Notes: generated from the sequence alone by a model not told the origin. A stretch of 64,000 bases of DNA from G963666705 sp963666705 (GCA_963666705.2 CAXXKO010000001.1:1-64000); one strand, 5' to 3'. Shown: positions 17,774-27,409, counted from the stretch's first letter. Numbers and translations: made by a program.

Positions 17774-19222
17774 GATCGTGTCCCGGCAGGTGGTGTAAGA
17801 GCGTTGCGCTCTACGCGGCTCCCGGCGGGTAGGGCCGGGACGTTCAGGCTGCCACGGTGGGCAGCGTGATGGGGACACCATCGCCCAGCGGAGCGATGGA
17901 TTCCAGCGTCATGTATCTCCTTGAGACGGCCCACTCGTCGTTCTGCTCGAGAAGGATGGCGCCGACGAGCCGTGTGATGGCGTCTTCGTTGGGAAAGATG
18001 CCGACGACGTTGGTGCGGCGCTTGACCTCGGCATGGAGCCGTTCGATCGGGTTGGTCGAATGCAACTTCTGGCGGTGCTCCTTGGGGAAGCTCATGTAGG
18101 CGAGGACGTCGTGCTCGGCTTCGTCCATCAGGGCGGCGAGCTTGGGGACCTTGGGCCTGAGCTGGTCGGCGACCTGACGCCACTGGACCTTCGCGCTGTC
18201 GGCGTCCTCCTGGGCGAAGGCGGTGGCGACGAAGGCGGAGACGACGCGCCGGCCCTGCTTGCCGGCATGGGCCAGCAGGTTGCGGGCGAAGTGCACGCGG
18301 CATCTTTGCCAGGTGGCGCCGAGGATCCGGGTCGCGGCGGCCTTCAGGCCCTTGTGGTCGTCGGAGATCACCAGCTTCACGCCGCGCAGCCCGCGCCGGG
18401 CCAGCGAGCGCAGGAACTCAGTCCAGAAGGTCTCGGCCTCCGACGCGCCGATCGCCATGCCCAGGACCTCGCGGCGGCCTTGGTCGTTGACGGCCACAGC
18501 CACGGTCACCGCGACCGAGACGATGCGTCCGGTCTGGCGCACCTTCACATAAGTCGCATCCAGCCACAGATAGGGCCAGTCGCCCTCCAGCGGTCGATCA
18601 AGGAAGCCGTTGACCTTATCGTCGATCTCGCCGCACAGCCTGGAGACCTGGCTCTTGGAGACGCCCGACATCCCCATCGCCTGAACCAGATCGTCGACCG
18701 AGCGGGTCGACACGCCCTGGATGTAGGCCTCCTGGATCACCGCAGCCAGCGCCTTCTCGGCCATCCGCCGCGGCTCCAGGAAGCCGGGGAAGTAGCTCCC
18801 CTTCCTCAGCTTCGGGATCTTCAACTCGACCGTGCCGGCCCGGGTCTCCCAGGACCGGTCGCGGTAGCCGTTGCGGTGGGTGATACGATCCGCCGAGCGC
18901 TCGCCGTGAGCGGCGCCGGTCAGGCCCTCGACCTCCAGTGCCATCAGCCGCTCGGCCGTGAAGCCGATCATCTCGCGAAGCAGATCGGCATCGGAGCTCT
19001 TCTCCAAAAGCGCGCGTAGGGTCATCATGTCCTGGGTCATCGTGGTTCTCCTTCGGGTCAGGTTGGTTCGCACTAGCCCAACCCTAAACCGGAACCGCGA
19101 TGGCCTCCGCTGTGGATAGCCGGCTTGCCTACGCCAGACTCTCGGCGGTCGCTACGGCAAGCCGCCTACCCACAGCTACCAGAGGCTCCAACAACTCCTA
19201 CACCACGTCCTGGGACACGACC
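17774..19222. mobile_element. IS256-family element A with 8-bp target duplication
   Basis: The inverted ends are GATCGTGTCCCGGCAGGTGG (from 17774) and, on the other strand from 19222, GGTCGTGTCCCAGGACGTGG. Direct repeats GCTACCTG lie at 17766-17773 and 19223-19230. The length is 1449 bp. It is inserted in the coding region of the integrase-core transposase. Confidence 0.93.
17844..19040 (-). CDS. IS256-family transposase (A)
   Basis: A 398-residue mutator-type transposase starting MTQDMMTLRALLEKSSDADL. Features are RNGYRDRSWETRAGTVELKI, YLWLDATYVKVRQ with the first Asp, VISDDHKGLKAA with the second, WQRCRVHFARNLLAH, and the C-terminal TNPIERLHAEVKRRTNVVGI with the Glu. It is intact and different from the IS256-family transposase at 37930-39192. 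Confidence 0.92.
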   Translation of the reverse strand: MTQDMMTLRALLEKSSDADLLREMIGFTAERLMALEVEGLTGAAHGERSADRITHRNGYRDRSWETRAGTVELKIPKLRKGSYFPGFLEPRRMAEKALAAVIQEAYIQGVSTRSVDDLVQAMGMSGVSKSQVSRLCGEIDDKVNGFLDRPLEGDWPYLWLDATYVKVRQTGRIVSVAVTVAVAVNDQGRREVLGMAIGASEAETFWTEFLRSLARRGLRGVKLVISDDHKGLKAAATRILGATWQRCRVHFARNLLAHAGKQGRRVVSAFVATAFAQEDADSAKVQWRQVADQLRPKVPKLAALMDEAEHDVLAYMSFPKEHRQKLHSTNPIERLHAEVKRRTNVVGIFPNEDAITRLVGAILLEQNDEWAVSRRYMTLESIAPLGDGVPITLPTVAA

Positions 19223-19361
19223 GCTACCTGCTGTCGCAGGGCAAGGATTTCTGTGTGGAGCGCTGCGCGGTCCGCGAAGATTTCGATGATCTTATGCATG
19301 CCGGAAAGGGTATCCGGTGGTGATGCAAAATTCCAAGGTTTCTGCGATAGATGGAATAATA

Positions 19362-20527
19362 CCATCGGGCATTGAATGAGACTCGTTTAGGGGATTCCCA
19401 ATCGGTCAAAAGTCTGAATCAATGAGGCGAACGGCTTTGGAGGTTCGCCATGAGCAGAGCGGTTTCGTTACGCGCGGATTTTGATGGTCCGCGTTTGCGT
19501 CGATTGGCCAAGGCATCGAAGGATGCGGGCCAGAGCCGGCGTCTTCTTGCGCTGGCGGTGATCTACGATGATGGGGGCCGGCGTACGGACGCGGCTCGGC
19601 TCGGCGATGTCGGGCTTCAAGTCATCCGCGACTGGGTTCTTCGGTTCAACGCCAAAGGGCCGGATGGTCTGATTGACGGCAAGGCGACGGGCAAGCCGCG
19701 CAAGCTCGACGATGCGCAACGCCAGGCTCTTGCCCGGCTCGTCGAGGACGGGCCGATCCCGGCGATCCACGGCGTTGTGCGCTGGCGCCGGAAGGACTTG
19801 GCGCTTTGGATATTCGAGGAGTTTGGCATCTCGCTTGAGGAGTCGAGCGTAGGCCGCGAGCTGCGGGCGCTGGGGTTCAGCAAGATATCGGCGCGGCCGC
19901 GGCACAAGGGGCAGAACGAGTTCGCGGTCGAGGATTTTAAAAAAACTTCGCGGCCGAGCTGGAAGAGATCCGCACCGGCCTTCCAGCCGACACCGCCATA
20001 GAGATCTGGTGGCAGGACGAGGCCCGGGTCGGCCAGAAAACCAAGCTCACGCGGCGCTGGGCGAGACGCGGCAGCCGGCCCACGGCGGCCAAGGACCAAC
20101 GTACGAAGTCGGCCTATATCTTTGGCGCCATCTGTCCCCAACGCGGCGTCGGCGCGGGCCTCGTCCTGCCCCGCTGCAACACCAAGGCCATGCAATGGCA
20201 CCTCGATGAAATCTCGTCCCAGGTGGCGTCGGGCGCCCACGCCGTGCTCATCCTCGATCGGGCCGGATGGCACACCACCGGCAAGCTCGAAGTCCCAGCC
20301 AACATCACGCTGCTGCCCTTGCCGCCGAGGGCGCCCGAGCTGAACCCCGTGGAGAACATTTGGCAGTTCATGCGCGACAACTGGCTGTCCAACCGGATCT
20401 TCAAGTCATACGACGATATCGTCGCCATCTGTTGCCAAGCCTGGAACAAGCTCATCGACCAGCCGTGGAAGATCATGTCCATCGGTCTGAGGAAATGGGC
20501 GCATGGGTTCTGATTAATGCTCGTTAG
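19362..20527. mobile_element. IS630-family element A, TA target
   Basis: The ends are CCATCGGGCATTGAATGAG (from 19362) and, on the other strand from 20527, CTAACGAGCATTAATCAG, with the expected TA dinucleotide duplicated at 19360-19361 and 20528-20529. It is 1166 bp long and inserted in the end of the integrase-core IS. Confidence 0.88.
19450..20513 (+). CDS. IS630-family transposase A, with probable frameshift at A7
   Basis: The first frame (MSRAVSLRADFDGPRLRRLA) carries the paired helix-turn-helix. The second frame from about 19950 carries the DDE core: EIWWQDEARVGQKTKLTRRW, VLILDRAGWHTTGKLEVPA and LLPLPPRAPELNPVENIWQF with the Glu. The frames meet at TTTTAAAAAAACTTC near 19937, a slippery run seen also in copy B and typical of IS630 members that make transposase by programmed frameshifting. 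Whether it is programmed or a lesion cannot be proved here. Confidence 0.82.
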
Positions 20528-20544
20528 TATAAATGGGAGGGACA

Positions 20545-20642
20545 GGTCGCCTTTCCCGACCTCTGGCGGGCGTCAGGGCCGCTTGACGATGTCGGGCATC
20601 GCCTGCGCGGCCCTTCCTACCCAGAGATCGGGAAAGGCGATC
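20545..20642. repeat. About 98-base double-hairpin palindromic element
   Basis: GGTCGCCTTTCCCGACCTCT (starting 20545) is complementary in 20 of 22 positions to the arm ending at 20642. Inside, AGGGCCGC (20575-20582) pairs with GCGGCCCT (20607-20614). It lies 36 bases beyond the stop of the minus-strand dehydrogenase gene and directly at the end of the integrase-core IS. It may be a terminator or a MITE/REP-like palindrome. Confidence 0.7.
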
Positions 20643-20678
20643 CTATGGACCACCAAATTATGATCCAGGACACTAGGT

Positions 20679-23123
20679 TTACATCCTTGGCCGCTGGTTA
20701 CCCGCATCGTAGGGAGAGTCCGCGATCACCGTCGCCCGTCTCCGCTCCCCGAGAACCGCGACCTCCAGCTCTCTTCCTTCGAGCGCGTGGTCAAAATCCA
20801 AATAGGCCATGGACAGGCAGTGCCCGAAGTGGTGGGAGCTGGCACCGGAGGTGACGCGCCCGACGAGAGTGCCGTTGCTGTACACACACTCGTTCGAATA
20901 GGCATCGGCGTCCACGGTCTCGACCTTGAGCGTCACCAGGCGGCGCATTAGACCCTGTTGCTTTTGCCGCAAGAGGGCCTCTCGTCCGATGAACCCTTCC
21001 TTGTCGAACTTCAGGAAGCGGTCGAGGCCGCTTTCCAAGGCCGTGTGCTCGACGTTCATGTCGCGATACATCGCCCGGTAGGATTTTTCGAGCCTCAGCG
21101 ACTCGATCGCACGGTTGCCGACAAGTTGCAGGCCATGAGGCTCACCGGCTTTCAGCAACTCATCCAACAAACGGGATTGATGGCAGATCGGATGATAGAG
21201 CTCCCAACCGAGCTCGCCTTCATAGCTGAGGCGCAGCATACGTACGTCCGAGGCCAGGCCAACCGTTGCGCTGCGCGCCGTCAGCCAAGGGAAGGAATCG
21301 TTGGAGAGGTCCGCATCCGTGATGGGCTGTAAGACCTCGCGTGCCGCCGGTCCGACAACGTTGAAGCAACCGCGTTCCAGCGTCGCGTTGCGCAAGCTGA
21401 CGCCGCCGTCCTTCGGCAGCAGCTTTCCGAGCAGGTCGAAATCGTGGCGTTCGCCGCGCGGCGTCCCGACCAGATAGAAGAGGTCCTCGCCGAGCCTGGT
21501 CACCGTAAACTCGCAGAGCACGCCGCCTCGGGGCGCCAGCAGGTGGCAAAGCGACAGGCGTCCCGGCACCTTCGGCACGCGGTTGGCCAGGATCCGATCG
21601 AGCCAAGCCTCCGCACCCGGCCCGGATACCTCGTACTTGCCCATCGGCGTCATTTCCAAGAGTCCGGCTTTTTCGCGGACGGCACGCGCCTCCTCGCCGA
21701 CATAGGGGAAAGAGTTGAAGACTCGGTAGCTGTATATGTCCTTCGCCTCGACGCCCTCCGGGGCGTACCACAGCGGCACCTCCCAGCCGTAGACCGCTCC
21801 CCAGACCGCCCCACTGCGCGACAAGCGATCGTAACAGGGCGGCGTTTTCGCGGGGCGCGCGGCCGGCCATTCGTGGCCGGGATAGTGAATGCCGAAGTTA
21901 TGACCGAAGGTTTCTCGGGCCTTCTTGCCGACCCAGGTCTTGTTCGCGTAATCGCCGAACCGCCGGGGATCGATCTCCGAGAGGTCGATGCTCGGCTCGC
22001 CCTCCGTCATCCACTCCGCGAGATAGTGCCCGATACCGCCGCCCATCAAGATGCCGCTCGGGTTTCCCTCGGCCAGCCAGAGGTTGCGGCGCCCCCATGC
22101 GGGCCCTACAAGCGCCAAGTTGTCGGGCGAAACGCAAATGGGGCCGCGCACGTTGGTCTTGATGCCCAGGGTCCGCATCACCGGAACCAATTCAGTCGCC
22201 GCCTGCCAGTTGACCTCGACGGCCTCGAAGTTCTCTGGCAAAAGATCGGCACCGAACCCTTCCGGCACCCCATCGTAGGCAAAGAACTCCAGCTTCTCAG
22301 GGGTCTCGTAGGGCCCGAACATGAAGCTCTCGCGCTCCTCGCGGATATAGCCGTTGATCGTCTCGTCCCGCAGTATGGGCATTTCCGGCAGGCCCTGGGC
22401 GCGCCGCTCCACGAGCTCCGCCACCGGCTCGGTCACCCAATACTGGTGCAGAAGCGGAGTCGCGGGGATTCGCAGGCCCAGCATCCTCGCGGTGTGGTGG
22501 ATGTAGTTGCCGGTGGCCGTGACCAGGTGCTCGCAAACGATGTCGCCTCGCCCGGTCTTGACCTTCCACTCGCCGCCTGGAAGCTGTTCGTAGCCCGTCA
22601 CCTCGGTATTGCGGTGGATGGTAGCGCCCAGATCGCGCGCCCCCTTGGCCAGCGCCATAGTGACATCGGCCGGCGCGATATGCCCATCGTCCGGGTGATA
22701 GAGCCCGCCCAGCATTGCCTTATGGTCGGCCAGAAAGGGCCAGAGGTCGCGGACTTGCGAGGGCGACAGGATCTCCGCGCGCACACCTTGAGCCTCGGCG
22801 ATCGACGCATAACTGAGGTACTCATCCATGCGGTCGGCCGAGTTGGCGACGCGCAGCTGGCCGCATTTGTGCCAGCCGACCGCCTGTCCCGTCTCCGCCT
22901 CCAGTCCCTCGTAGATCTCGATGGTCTTGGAAATCAGCCGGCCTATGTTGTGGCTGAAGCTATAAAGCGGAATAAGACCCGCGGCGTGCCAGGTCGATCC
23001 GGCGGTCAGCTCGGTGCGCTCCAGAAGGACGGAATCGGTCCAGCCCCGCTTGGCAAGGCTGTACAGGATGTTGGCGCCGCCACACCCGCCACCAACGACG
23101 ACCACACGAGCGTGAGACTGCAT
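20679..23123 (-). CDS. Dimethylglycine/sarcosine dehydrogenase-like flavoprotein
   Basis: An 814-residue FAD oxidoreductase fused to a GcvT module. The dinucleotide fold is at about residues 7-35 (VVVVGGGCGGANILYSLAKR and LLERTELTAGSTWHAAG, the latter carrying the STWHAAG covalent-flavin-type motif of this family). The C-terminal half, from about 430, is the tetrahydrofolate-binding aminomethyltransferase domain (GKYEVSGPGAEAWLDRIL; DKEGFIGREALLRQ). Such enzymes oxidatively remove N-methyl groups and pass the one-carbon unit to folate. The gene is last in the minus-strand operon behind livM (271-base gap). The start at 23123 was chosen because it begins just before the FAD motif. The exact substrate is unknown. 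Confidence 0.88.
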   Translation of the reverse strand: MQSHARVVVVGGGCGGANILYSLAKRGWTDSVLLERTELTAGSTWHAAGLIPLYSFSHNIGRLISKTIEIYEGLEAETGQAVGWHKCGQLRVANSADRMDEYLSYASIAEAQGVRAEILSPSQVRDLWPFLADHKAMLGGLYHPDDGHIAPADVTMALAKGARDLGATIHRNTEVTGYEQLPGGEWKVKTGRGDIVCEHLVTATGNYIHHTARMLGLRIPATPLLHQYWVTEPVAELVERRAQGLPEMPILRDETINGYIREERESFMFGPYETPEKLEFFAYDGVPEGFGADLLPENFEAVEVNWQAATELVPVMRTLGIKTNVRGPICVSPDNLALVGPAWGRRNLWLAEGNPSGILMGGGIGHYLAEWMTEGEPSIDLSEIDPRRFGDYANKTWVGKKARETFGHNFGIHYPGHEWPAARPAKTPPCYDRLSRSGAVWGAVYGWEVPLWYAPEGVEAKDIYSYRVFNSFPYVGEEARAVREKAGLLEMTPMGKYEVSGPGAEAWLDRILANRVPKVPGRLSLCHLLAPRGGVLCEFTVTRLGEDLFYLVGTPRGERHDFDLLGKLLPKDGGVSLRNATLERGCFNVVGPAAREVLQPITDADLSNDSFPWLTARSATVGLASDVRMLRLSYEGELGWELYHPICHQSRLLDELLKAGEPHGLQLVGNRAIESLRLEKSYRAMYRDMNVEHTALESGLDRFLKFDKEGFIGREALLRQKQQGLMRRLVTLKVETVDADAYSNECVYSNGTLVGRVTSGASSHHFGHCLSMAYLDFDHALEGRELEVAVLGERRRATVIADSPYDAGNQRPRM

Positions 23124-23394
23124 TCGACACATCCTCCAGTTAACAGGTGCGATAGTTCGAAACGTGAGGTTTAGCGCGAAGCCGTCGACCGCGTGCGCTG
23201 ATCCTCTCCAATCGTCGCGCCATGTCGCAATTCCAGGTCCGCCTGATCGCTCCGCGATGCGGCGGCTCTGGCGACGCTCAAACGCCGCACAGGCCCAATT
23301 TCCATCCCGCCCGAATGTGGCTCATTCAGACTGAATGGGTTTAGCACCGAGACCGTAGGGCGGCTTCCTGTAGAATCCTCCTCTTTTGAAACCC

Positions 23395-24264
23395 TCAGAT
23401 GCGGTAGACCCGCTTGCGCTCGGGGATGAGCCCCTGAGGGCGAAACATCATCGCGCCCATGATCAAGAGGCCGATCAGGACGAAGCGGAGCGGAGCGATC
23501 ACTGTTGCGTCGATATCGACGATGTGCGTGAGGAACCGTGAGCCGACGAACAAGGTCTGGATGAAGACGGTGCCCGCGACGACGCCCAGCAGGTTTCCGC
23601 GCCCCCCCACGACGACCATAGCCCAGATGATGAAGGTCTCGATGGGCAGGCCGTCGTCGGGGCTTATGTAGCTGTTGAGGAGCGCGTAAAAGGACCCGCC
23701 AAGGCCGCCGATGGCGCCGCCGATCGCCATGGTTTCCAGTTTGAAGAGCAGAACGTTCTTTCCGAGAGCGAGCGGCAGCCGGTCGCCCTCGCGGATCATG
23801 CGGATGACCCGGCCGAAGGGGGAAAGCCAAATCACCCTCAAGACCAGGATGACGAATAACGTGCATACGACGACCGTAAGACTGAAATACGGGATGGTGA
23901 TCAGCACCGAGAGGCCGTTGGCGCCGTCGGCCAGCCAGCGCTCGTTCAGGAAGACGAGCCGGATCAGTTCGGCGGCGGAAAGGGACAGGATGCCCCAGTA
24001 GGTTCCGCCCATGTTTTTCACAGTGAGCGACATGACGACGCCGAGAAGCGCCGCCACGCCCATCGAGATGACGATGCAGACATAAGGGTTTATGCCGGCG
24101 TTCGCCGCGATCGCCGTTGCATAGGCGCCGAGCATCATGAACGCGACCTGGCCGAAGTTCATCAAGCCGCACGCGCCGACCTGGAGGTCGAGGCTCATCG
24201 CGAGCATGGAGAATATGCATGTCACCGTGACGAGATAGATGCCGAAACCGATCAACTGTTCCAT
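23395..24264 (-). CDS. livM: Branched-chain amino acid-type ABC permease LivM
   Basis: A 289-residue permease with about eight hydrophobic segments, including VGACGLMNFGQVAFMMLGAY, the conserved region of LivM proteins, and the cytoplasmic loop SPFGRVIRMIREGDRLPLAL contacting the ATPases. It forms the inner-membrane channel with LivH, 31 bases upstream. It ends PQGLIPERKRVYRI. The context with a demethylase suggests the imported ligand is a methylated amino compound rather than leucine; that is inference. Confidence 0.9.
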   Translation of the reverse strand: MEQLIGFGIYLVTVTCIFSMLAMSLDLQVGACGLMNFGQVAFMMLGAYATAIAANAGINPYVCIVISMGVAALLGVVMSLTVKNMGGTYWGILSLSAAELIRLVFLNERWLADGANGLSVLITIPYFSLTVVVCTLFVILVLRVIWLSPFGRVIRMIREGDRLPLALGKNVLLFKLETMAIGGAIGGLGGSFYALLNSYISPDDGLPIETFIIWAMVVVGGRGNLLGVVAGTVFIQTLFVGSRFLTHIVDIDATVIAPLRFVLIGLLIMGAMMFRPQGLIPERKRVYRI

Positions 24265-24295
24265 TATCGACGGCCCCAGAGGTTCCTGATTCGTG

Positions 24296-25213
24296 TCACG
24301 AAACGTCTTTCCTTATGATCCCGGTCGGCCGGATCAGGAGAAGCAGAACCACCGCCAGGTAGGTGATCGCCGGTTTGTAGGCCCCGGGAAGATCGAACCG
24401 GTCGCCCAGGTCGAGAAGCCCGAACAGATTGATCAGGGGGGCATAGTTGAACGCCAGGCCGAAGTTCTGGGCGAAACCGACGATCAGGGATCCGAGAATC
24501 GCGCCGTACACCGAACCGACGCCGCCGATAAGGACGACGCAGAAGATCGGAATGACCAGATTGAACCCAAGGTAGGGATCGACCTGGGTATCCCAGCCGA
24601 TCAGGATGCCGCCGAGCGCGGCGAACCCGGTGCCGATGAACCAGACCAGGAGAATGACCTTTTGCGTATCGATGGAACACGCCTGGGCAAGATCCACGTT
24701 CGCCGCGGTCGCGCGCATGGCCGTGCCGATCCGGGTGTACTGCAAGAGACAATGGAACCCGACCATCGCCGAGACCGCCGTAATCAGGATCCAGATCTGC
24801 GGGTTGGTGATGAAGGCCCCGAAAATCTGGTTTCCCGGCAGCACTTCGTAGTCGTAGGTCACGTGCTGGGGACCCCAGATCGCCTGGATGCCGTGGCGAA
24901 TGGCGATCGCGAGACCCAAGGACGCAATCATCGGCGTGATGTCCCCGCTGTTCGCGATTCTGCGGAAGATGAACCGGTGCAGGGCAATACCGACCGTGCC
25001 CAGGATCAAGGTGCTGACAAGGATGGAAAGAGCAAAATTCCATCCGAGCGTAACGTTGAACAGATAGACGAGGTAGGCGCCGAGCACCGCCGACTCGACG
25101 TGCGCGAAATTGGCGAACCGGAGGATCGAGAACGTCATGCCCAATCCGATCGCGATCAGCCCGAGTTCGGCCGAGGTGATCAGACTGTTGACGAGCACTT
25201 GTACGATGTTCAT
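24296..25213 (-). CDS. livH: Branched-chain amino acid-type ABC permease LivH
   Basis: A 305-residue permease beginning MNIVQVLVNSLITSAELGLI. It carries the LivH hallmarks GLGMTFSILRFANFAHVESA, TRIGTAMRATAANVDLAQAC (the EAA-like loop) and CVVLIGGVGSVYGAILGSLI. About eight membrane segments are present. I chose the ATG at 25213 over 25246 because LivH proteins begin just before this first hydrophobic segment. It lies between the binding-protein gene and livM. Confidence 0.9.
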   Translation of the reverse strand: MNIVQVLVNSLITSAELGLIAIGLGMTFSILRFANFAHVESAVLGAYLVYLFNVTLGWNFALSILVSTLILGTVGIALHRFIFRRIANSGDITPMIASLGLAIAIRHGIQAIWGPQHVTYDYEVLPGNQIFGAFITNPQIWILITAVSAMVGFHCLLQYTRIGTAMRATAANVDLAQACSIDTQKVILLVWFIGTGFAALGGILIGWDTQVDPYLGFNLVIPIFCVVLIGGVGSVYGAILGSLIVGFAQNFGLAFNYAPLINLFGLLDLGDRFDLPGAYKPAITYLAVVLLLLIRPTGIIRKDVS

Positions 25214-25363
25214 GGGGCGGGGCTCATGGAGGCCTGCGGCCGACAATTTTTCGAATCGCTTCTCGACATCTGGACGGGAAACGCCGACCGCACGACCCGG
25301 CTCGAGCCGAACCGGGTCGTGCGGCCTTTACCAAACCAACGTTGAGAAGGCCGAGATCCCGAC

Positions 25364-26629
25364 TCAGTTGCCGGAATAAAGCGCCTTCAGGTCCTCTTCA
25401 CTTGGAGCTTCGGCCAGTGGAGTACCGTCGATCGTCGGAACGCCATTGGAGTCCTCGTACCGGAAGATCAGAACGTTGTTCGAGCTTCCCGCCACGAAGT
25501 ACGGCTGGATCTTCCCGTCCATGAAGGCGGCCTGGGCGTTCTGGTCGCCGTGCTGCATGCCCCAGCGGTTGAAGCCCTTGTCGCCCAGACCCGATACCCC
25601 GCTGTAGCGGTAGGCCGCCGGCCACATCGCGTCCCGGATTTCGGTCGAATCCAGGCTGTTCGCCAGGTTCATCGCCGTGGCGACGATCCACACGGCATCG
25701 TAGAACGGCGGTGCCCACGCGTCGGTGTAGATCCGGCCGAACTTCTCCTGGAATTTCTCGTTGAAGGCGGCCGCCCGCGTACCGGACGTCGCGTAGCTCA
25801 AACCCTTCATGCCAGCTGTGAACTTGGGCGGGAGGGTCGCGAAGGCGCTCAGGTTGTAAGAGTAGAACAACGACATGTCCGTAACGCCCATCTCATAAAG
25901 CTGGCGCTGAATGATCTGGGCGTCGTTGTCGTAAATGTCGGTGAGGATGGCATCCGGCTTCGCGGCCAACAGCTTCGTCAGCTCCGCCCGGAAATCCTTC
26001 GCTCCCACTTGATAGAGCATGTTGTGGGTCCATTCCACCCCGACTTCCCCCGCCCTCTTCTCGCTGACGGCGGCTCGGTCCTGGCCGATCGGGTTGTTCT
26101 GGAAAAGACCGGCGAGGGTCTTGGCTCCCGCGTCCGCCTTTGCGAAATCGACGAGGGCGACCGCCTGTTCGGCGATGCCCGCGGTGTTGAACAGATAGGG
26201 TCCGACGGTCTTCAGCTTGTTGGTCGTCGCGTCGGTGACCCAGACGACTTTCTTCTTGTTCAGCACCTGCCCCACGGGCAGGGCGATCGCGCTGGAATAG
26301 CCGCCAACCACGACCGGGACCTGATCCACGTCGGCAAGCTTGTTCGCCGCTTCGACGCCGGCTTTCGGCCGCCCTTCGTTGTCTTCGACGATGAGCTCCA
26401 GAGGTCGCCCCATGACGCCGCCCGCCGCGTTCACCTCGTCGACGGCGAGCTGCATAGCGCCCAGCCCGTCGTTGCCCGCCACCGCATTCGGGCCGGTCAG
26501 CCCGATGATCACGCCGATCTTGATCGGATCGCCTTCGGCGGCGCTGAAGGCGGCCGAGGCGAACCCGACCACACCTAGCGCGATGATTGCCCCGGAAAGG
26601 GCTCTTCTCGAGAGAGTGAAACGTTCCAT
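25364..26629 (-). CDS. ABC transporter periplasmic solute-binding protein (LivK type)
   Basis: A 421-residue protein with signal peptide MERFTLSRRALSGAIIALGV, cleaved near residue 30 (FSAAEG). The mature part starts DPIKIGVIIGLTGPNAVAGN, the first strand and ligand loop of type I periplasmic binding proteins, followed by VVVGGYSSAIALPVGQVLNK (ligand Ser/Thr region) and YNDNAQ-like elements (DIYDNDAQIIQRQL). It delivers the ligand to LivH-LivM. It lies in the middle of the operon, as in urea/amide-type Liv systems. Confidence 0.9.
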   Translation of the reverse strand: MERFTLSRRALSGAIIALGVVGFASAAFSAAEGDPIKIGVIIGLTGPNAVAGNDGLGAMQLAVDEVNAAGGVMGRPLELIVEDNEGRPKAGVEAANKLADVDQVPVVVGGYSSAIALPVGQVLNKKKVVWVTDATTNKLKTVGPYLFNTAGIAEQAVALVDFAKADAGAKTLAGLFQNNPIGQDRAAVSEKRAGEVGVEWTHNMLYQVGAKDFRAELTKLLAAKPDAILTDIYDNDAQIIQRQLYEMGVTDMSLFYSYNLSAFATLPPKFTAGMKGLSYATSGTRAAAFNEKFQEKFGRIYTDAWAPPFYDAVWIVATAMNLANSLDSTEIRDAMWPAAYRYSGVSGLGDKGFNRWGMQHGDQNAQAAFMDGKIQPYFVAGSSNNVLIFRYEDSNGVPTIDGTPLAEAPSEEDLKALYSGN

Positions 26630-26680
26630 GTCCTGTCCTCCGTTTTCCTTTTTTCCATGTGTTGTTCGGCGGCGCGATCA

Positions 26681-27388
26681 TCAGCCACCGAGATAGGCCT
26701 CCCTAATTCTCTGATCAGCGAGGATCGCTTTAGCGGGGCCTTCGAACTCCACTTGACCGGTTACGAAAACATAGCCGCGATCGGAGATCGATAGGGCCCT
26801 GCGGACGTTTTGTTCGACGATGACGATGGATGCTCCCTTCGATCCAACGTATTTGATGTGCCCCATGGCCTCGTCCGCCATCTTCGGGGACAGGCCGGCG
26901 GACGGCTCGTCGAGGAAGAGGAGCCTCGGCGACGGCATCAGGGCCCGCCCCATGGCGAGCAACTGGCGTTCGCCGCCGCTCAAGGATCCCGCATTCTGGG
27001 TGGCACGCTCCCTCAACCTCGGAAACAGGTTGAAGATCTCTTCGATCCTGGTCCGCATCGCCTGTTTGGAAAGGCTGAATCCGCCCATTTCCAGGTTCGC
27101 CCGTACGCTGAGCGGCCGGAAGATGTTGAGGAGCTGTGGGATGTAGCCCATGCCAAGCGAGATACGTTGTGTCGGCGAATGGCCGGTGATGTTGTTTCCA
27201 CGGTATGTGACCCCGCCCTTCGTCGCCTTGAGGTACCCCAGGATTGTTTTGATGAAAGTGCTCTTTCCGCAGCCGTTGGGACCCAGGATCGTGACGATCT
27301 CGCCCTCTTCCACGTGAAAATCGACGCCATGGATGATTTCGTTCGCGCCGTAGCCTGAATGCAATGCCGCGACCTGTAAGAGTGCCAT
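26681..27388 (-). CDS. livF: ABC transporter ATPase LivF
   Basis: A 235-residue ATPase with Walker A GPNGCGKST (about residue 37), Q-loop near YIPQLLNIFRPLSVRANLEM, signature LSGGERQLLAMGRALM (about 135) and Walker B LLFLDEPSAGLSPKMADEAM. Its length and FRPLSVRANL place it with LivF rather than LivG. It starts 21 bases after livG and ends 51 bases before the binding-protein gene. Confidence 0.92.
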   Translation of the reverse strand: MALLQVAALHSGYGANEIIHGVDFHVEEGEIVTILGPNGCGKSTFIKTILGYLKATKGGVTYRGNNITGHSPTQRISLGMGYIPQLLNIFRPLSVRANLEMGGFSLSKQAMRTRIEEIFNLFPRLRERATQNAGSLSGGERQLLAMGRALMPSPRLLFLDEPSAGLSPKMADEAMGHIKYVGSKGASIVIVEQNVRRALSISDRGYVFVTGQVEFEGPAKAILADQRIREAYLGG

Positions 27389-27409
27389 GGTTCCTTTCCG
27401 ACCGGCCCG

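Larger units (their letters stand above)
16838..19299 (-). pseudogene. Integrase-core transposase, split by IS256-A
   Basis: Removing IS256-A and one 8-bp repeat joins MHKIIEIFADRAALHTEILA at 19299 to VAVLKRQRPRPSLRKADRVF in frame and gives a 334-residue protein. It has a helix-turn-helix (RWGAPRIHGELLKLGFSISQ) and an rve core: ASIDFFVVPTATF, IRDRDGAYGQSFRSTV and PWQNPYVERLIGSVRRECLD with the Glu. It would have mobilised the element at 16626-20546. The insertion lies early in the gene, so it is inactivated. Confidence 0.85.
16626..20546. mobile_element. Integrase-core IS, copy A, broken by IS256 and IS630
   Basis: The left end reads TCCCTTCCATTTATTCCATC. The right end, recovered after removing the IS630, reads on the other strand TCCCTCCCATTTATATTATTCC, a close inverted match. 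Copy B (from 33702) has the same left end. Without the IS256 and IS630 the element is about 1.3 kb and carries one integrase-core transposase. It belongs to the IS3/IS481 type of ISs; I cannot name the group. Confidence 0.75.
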
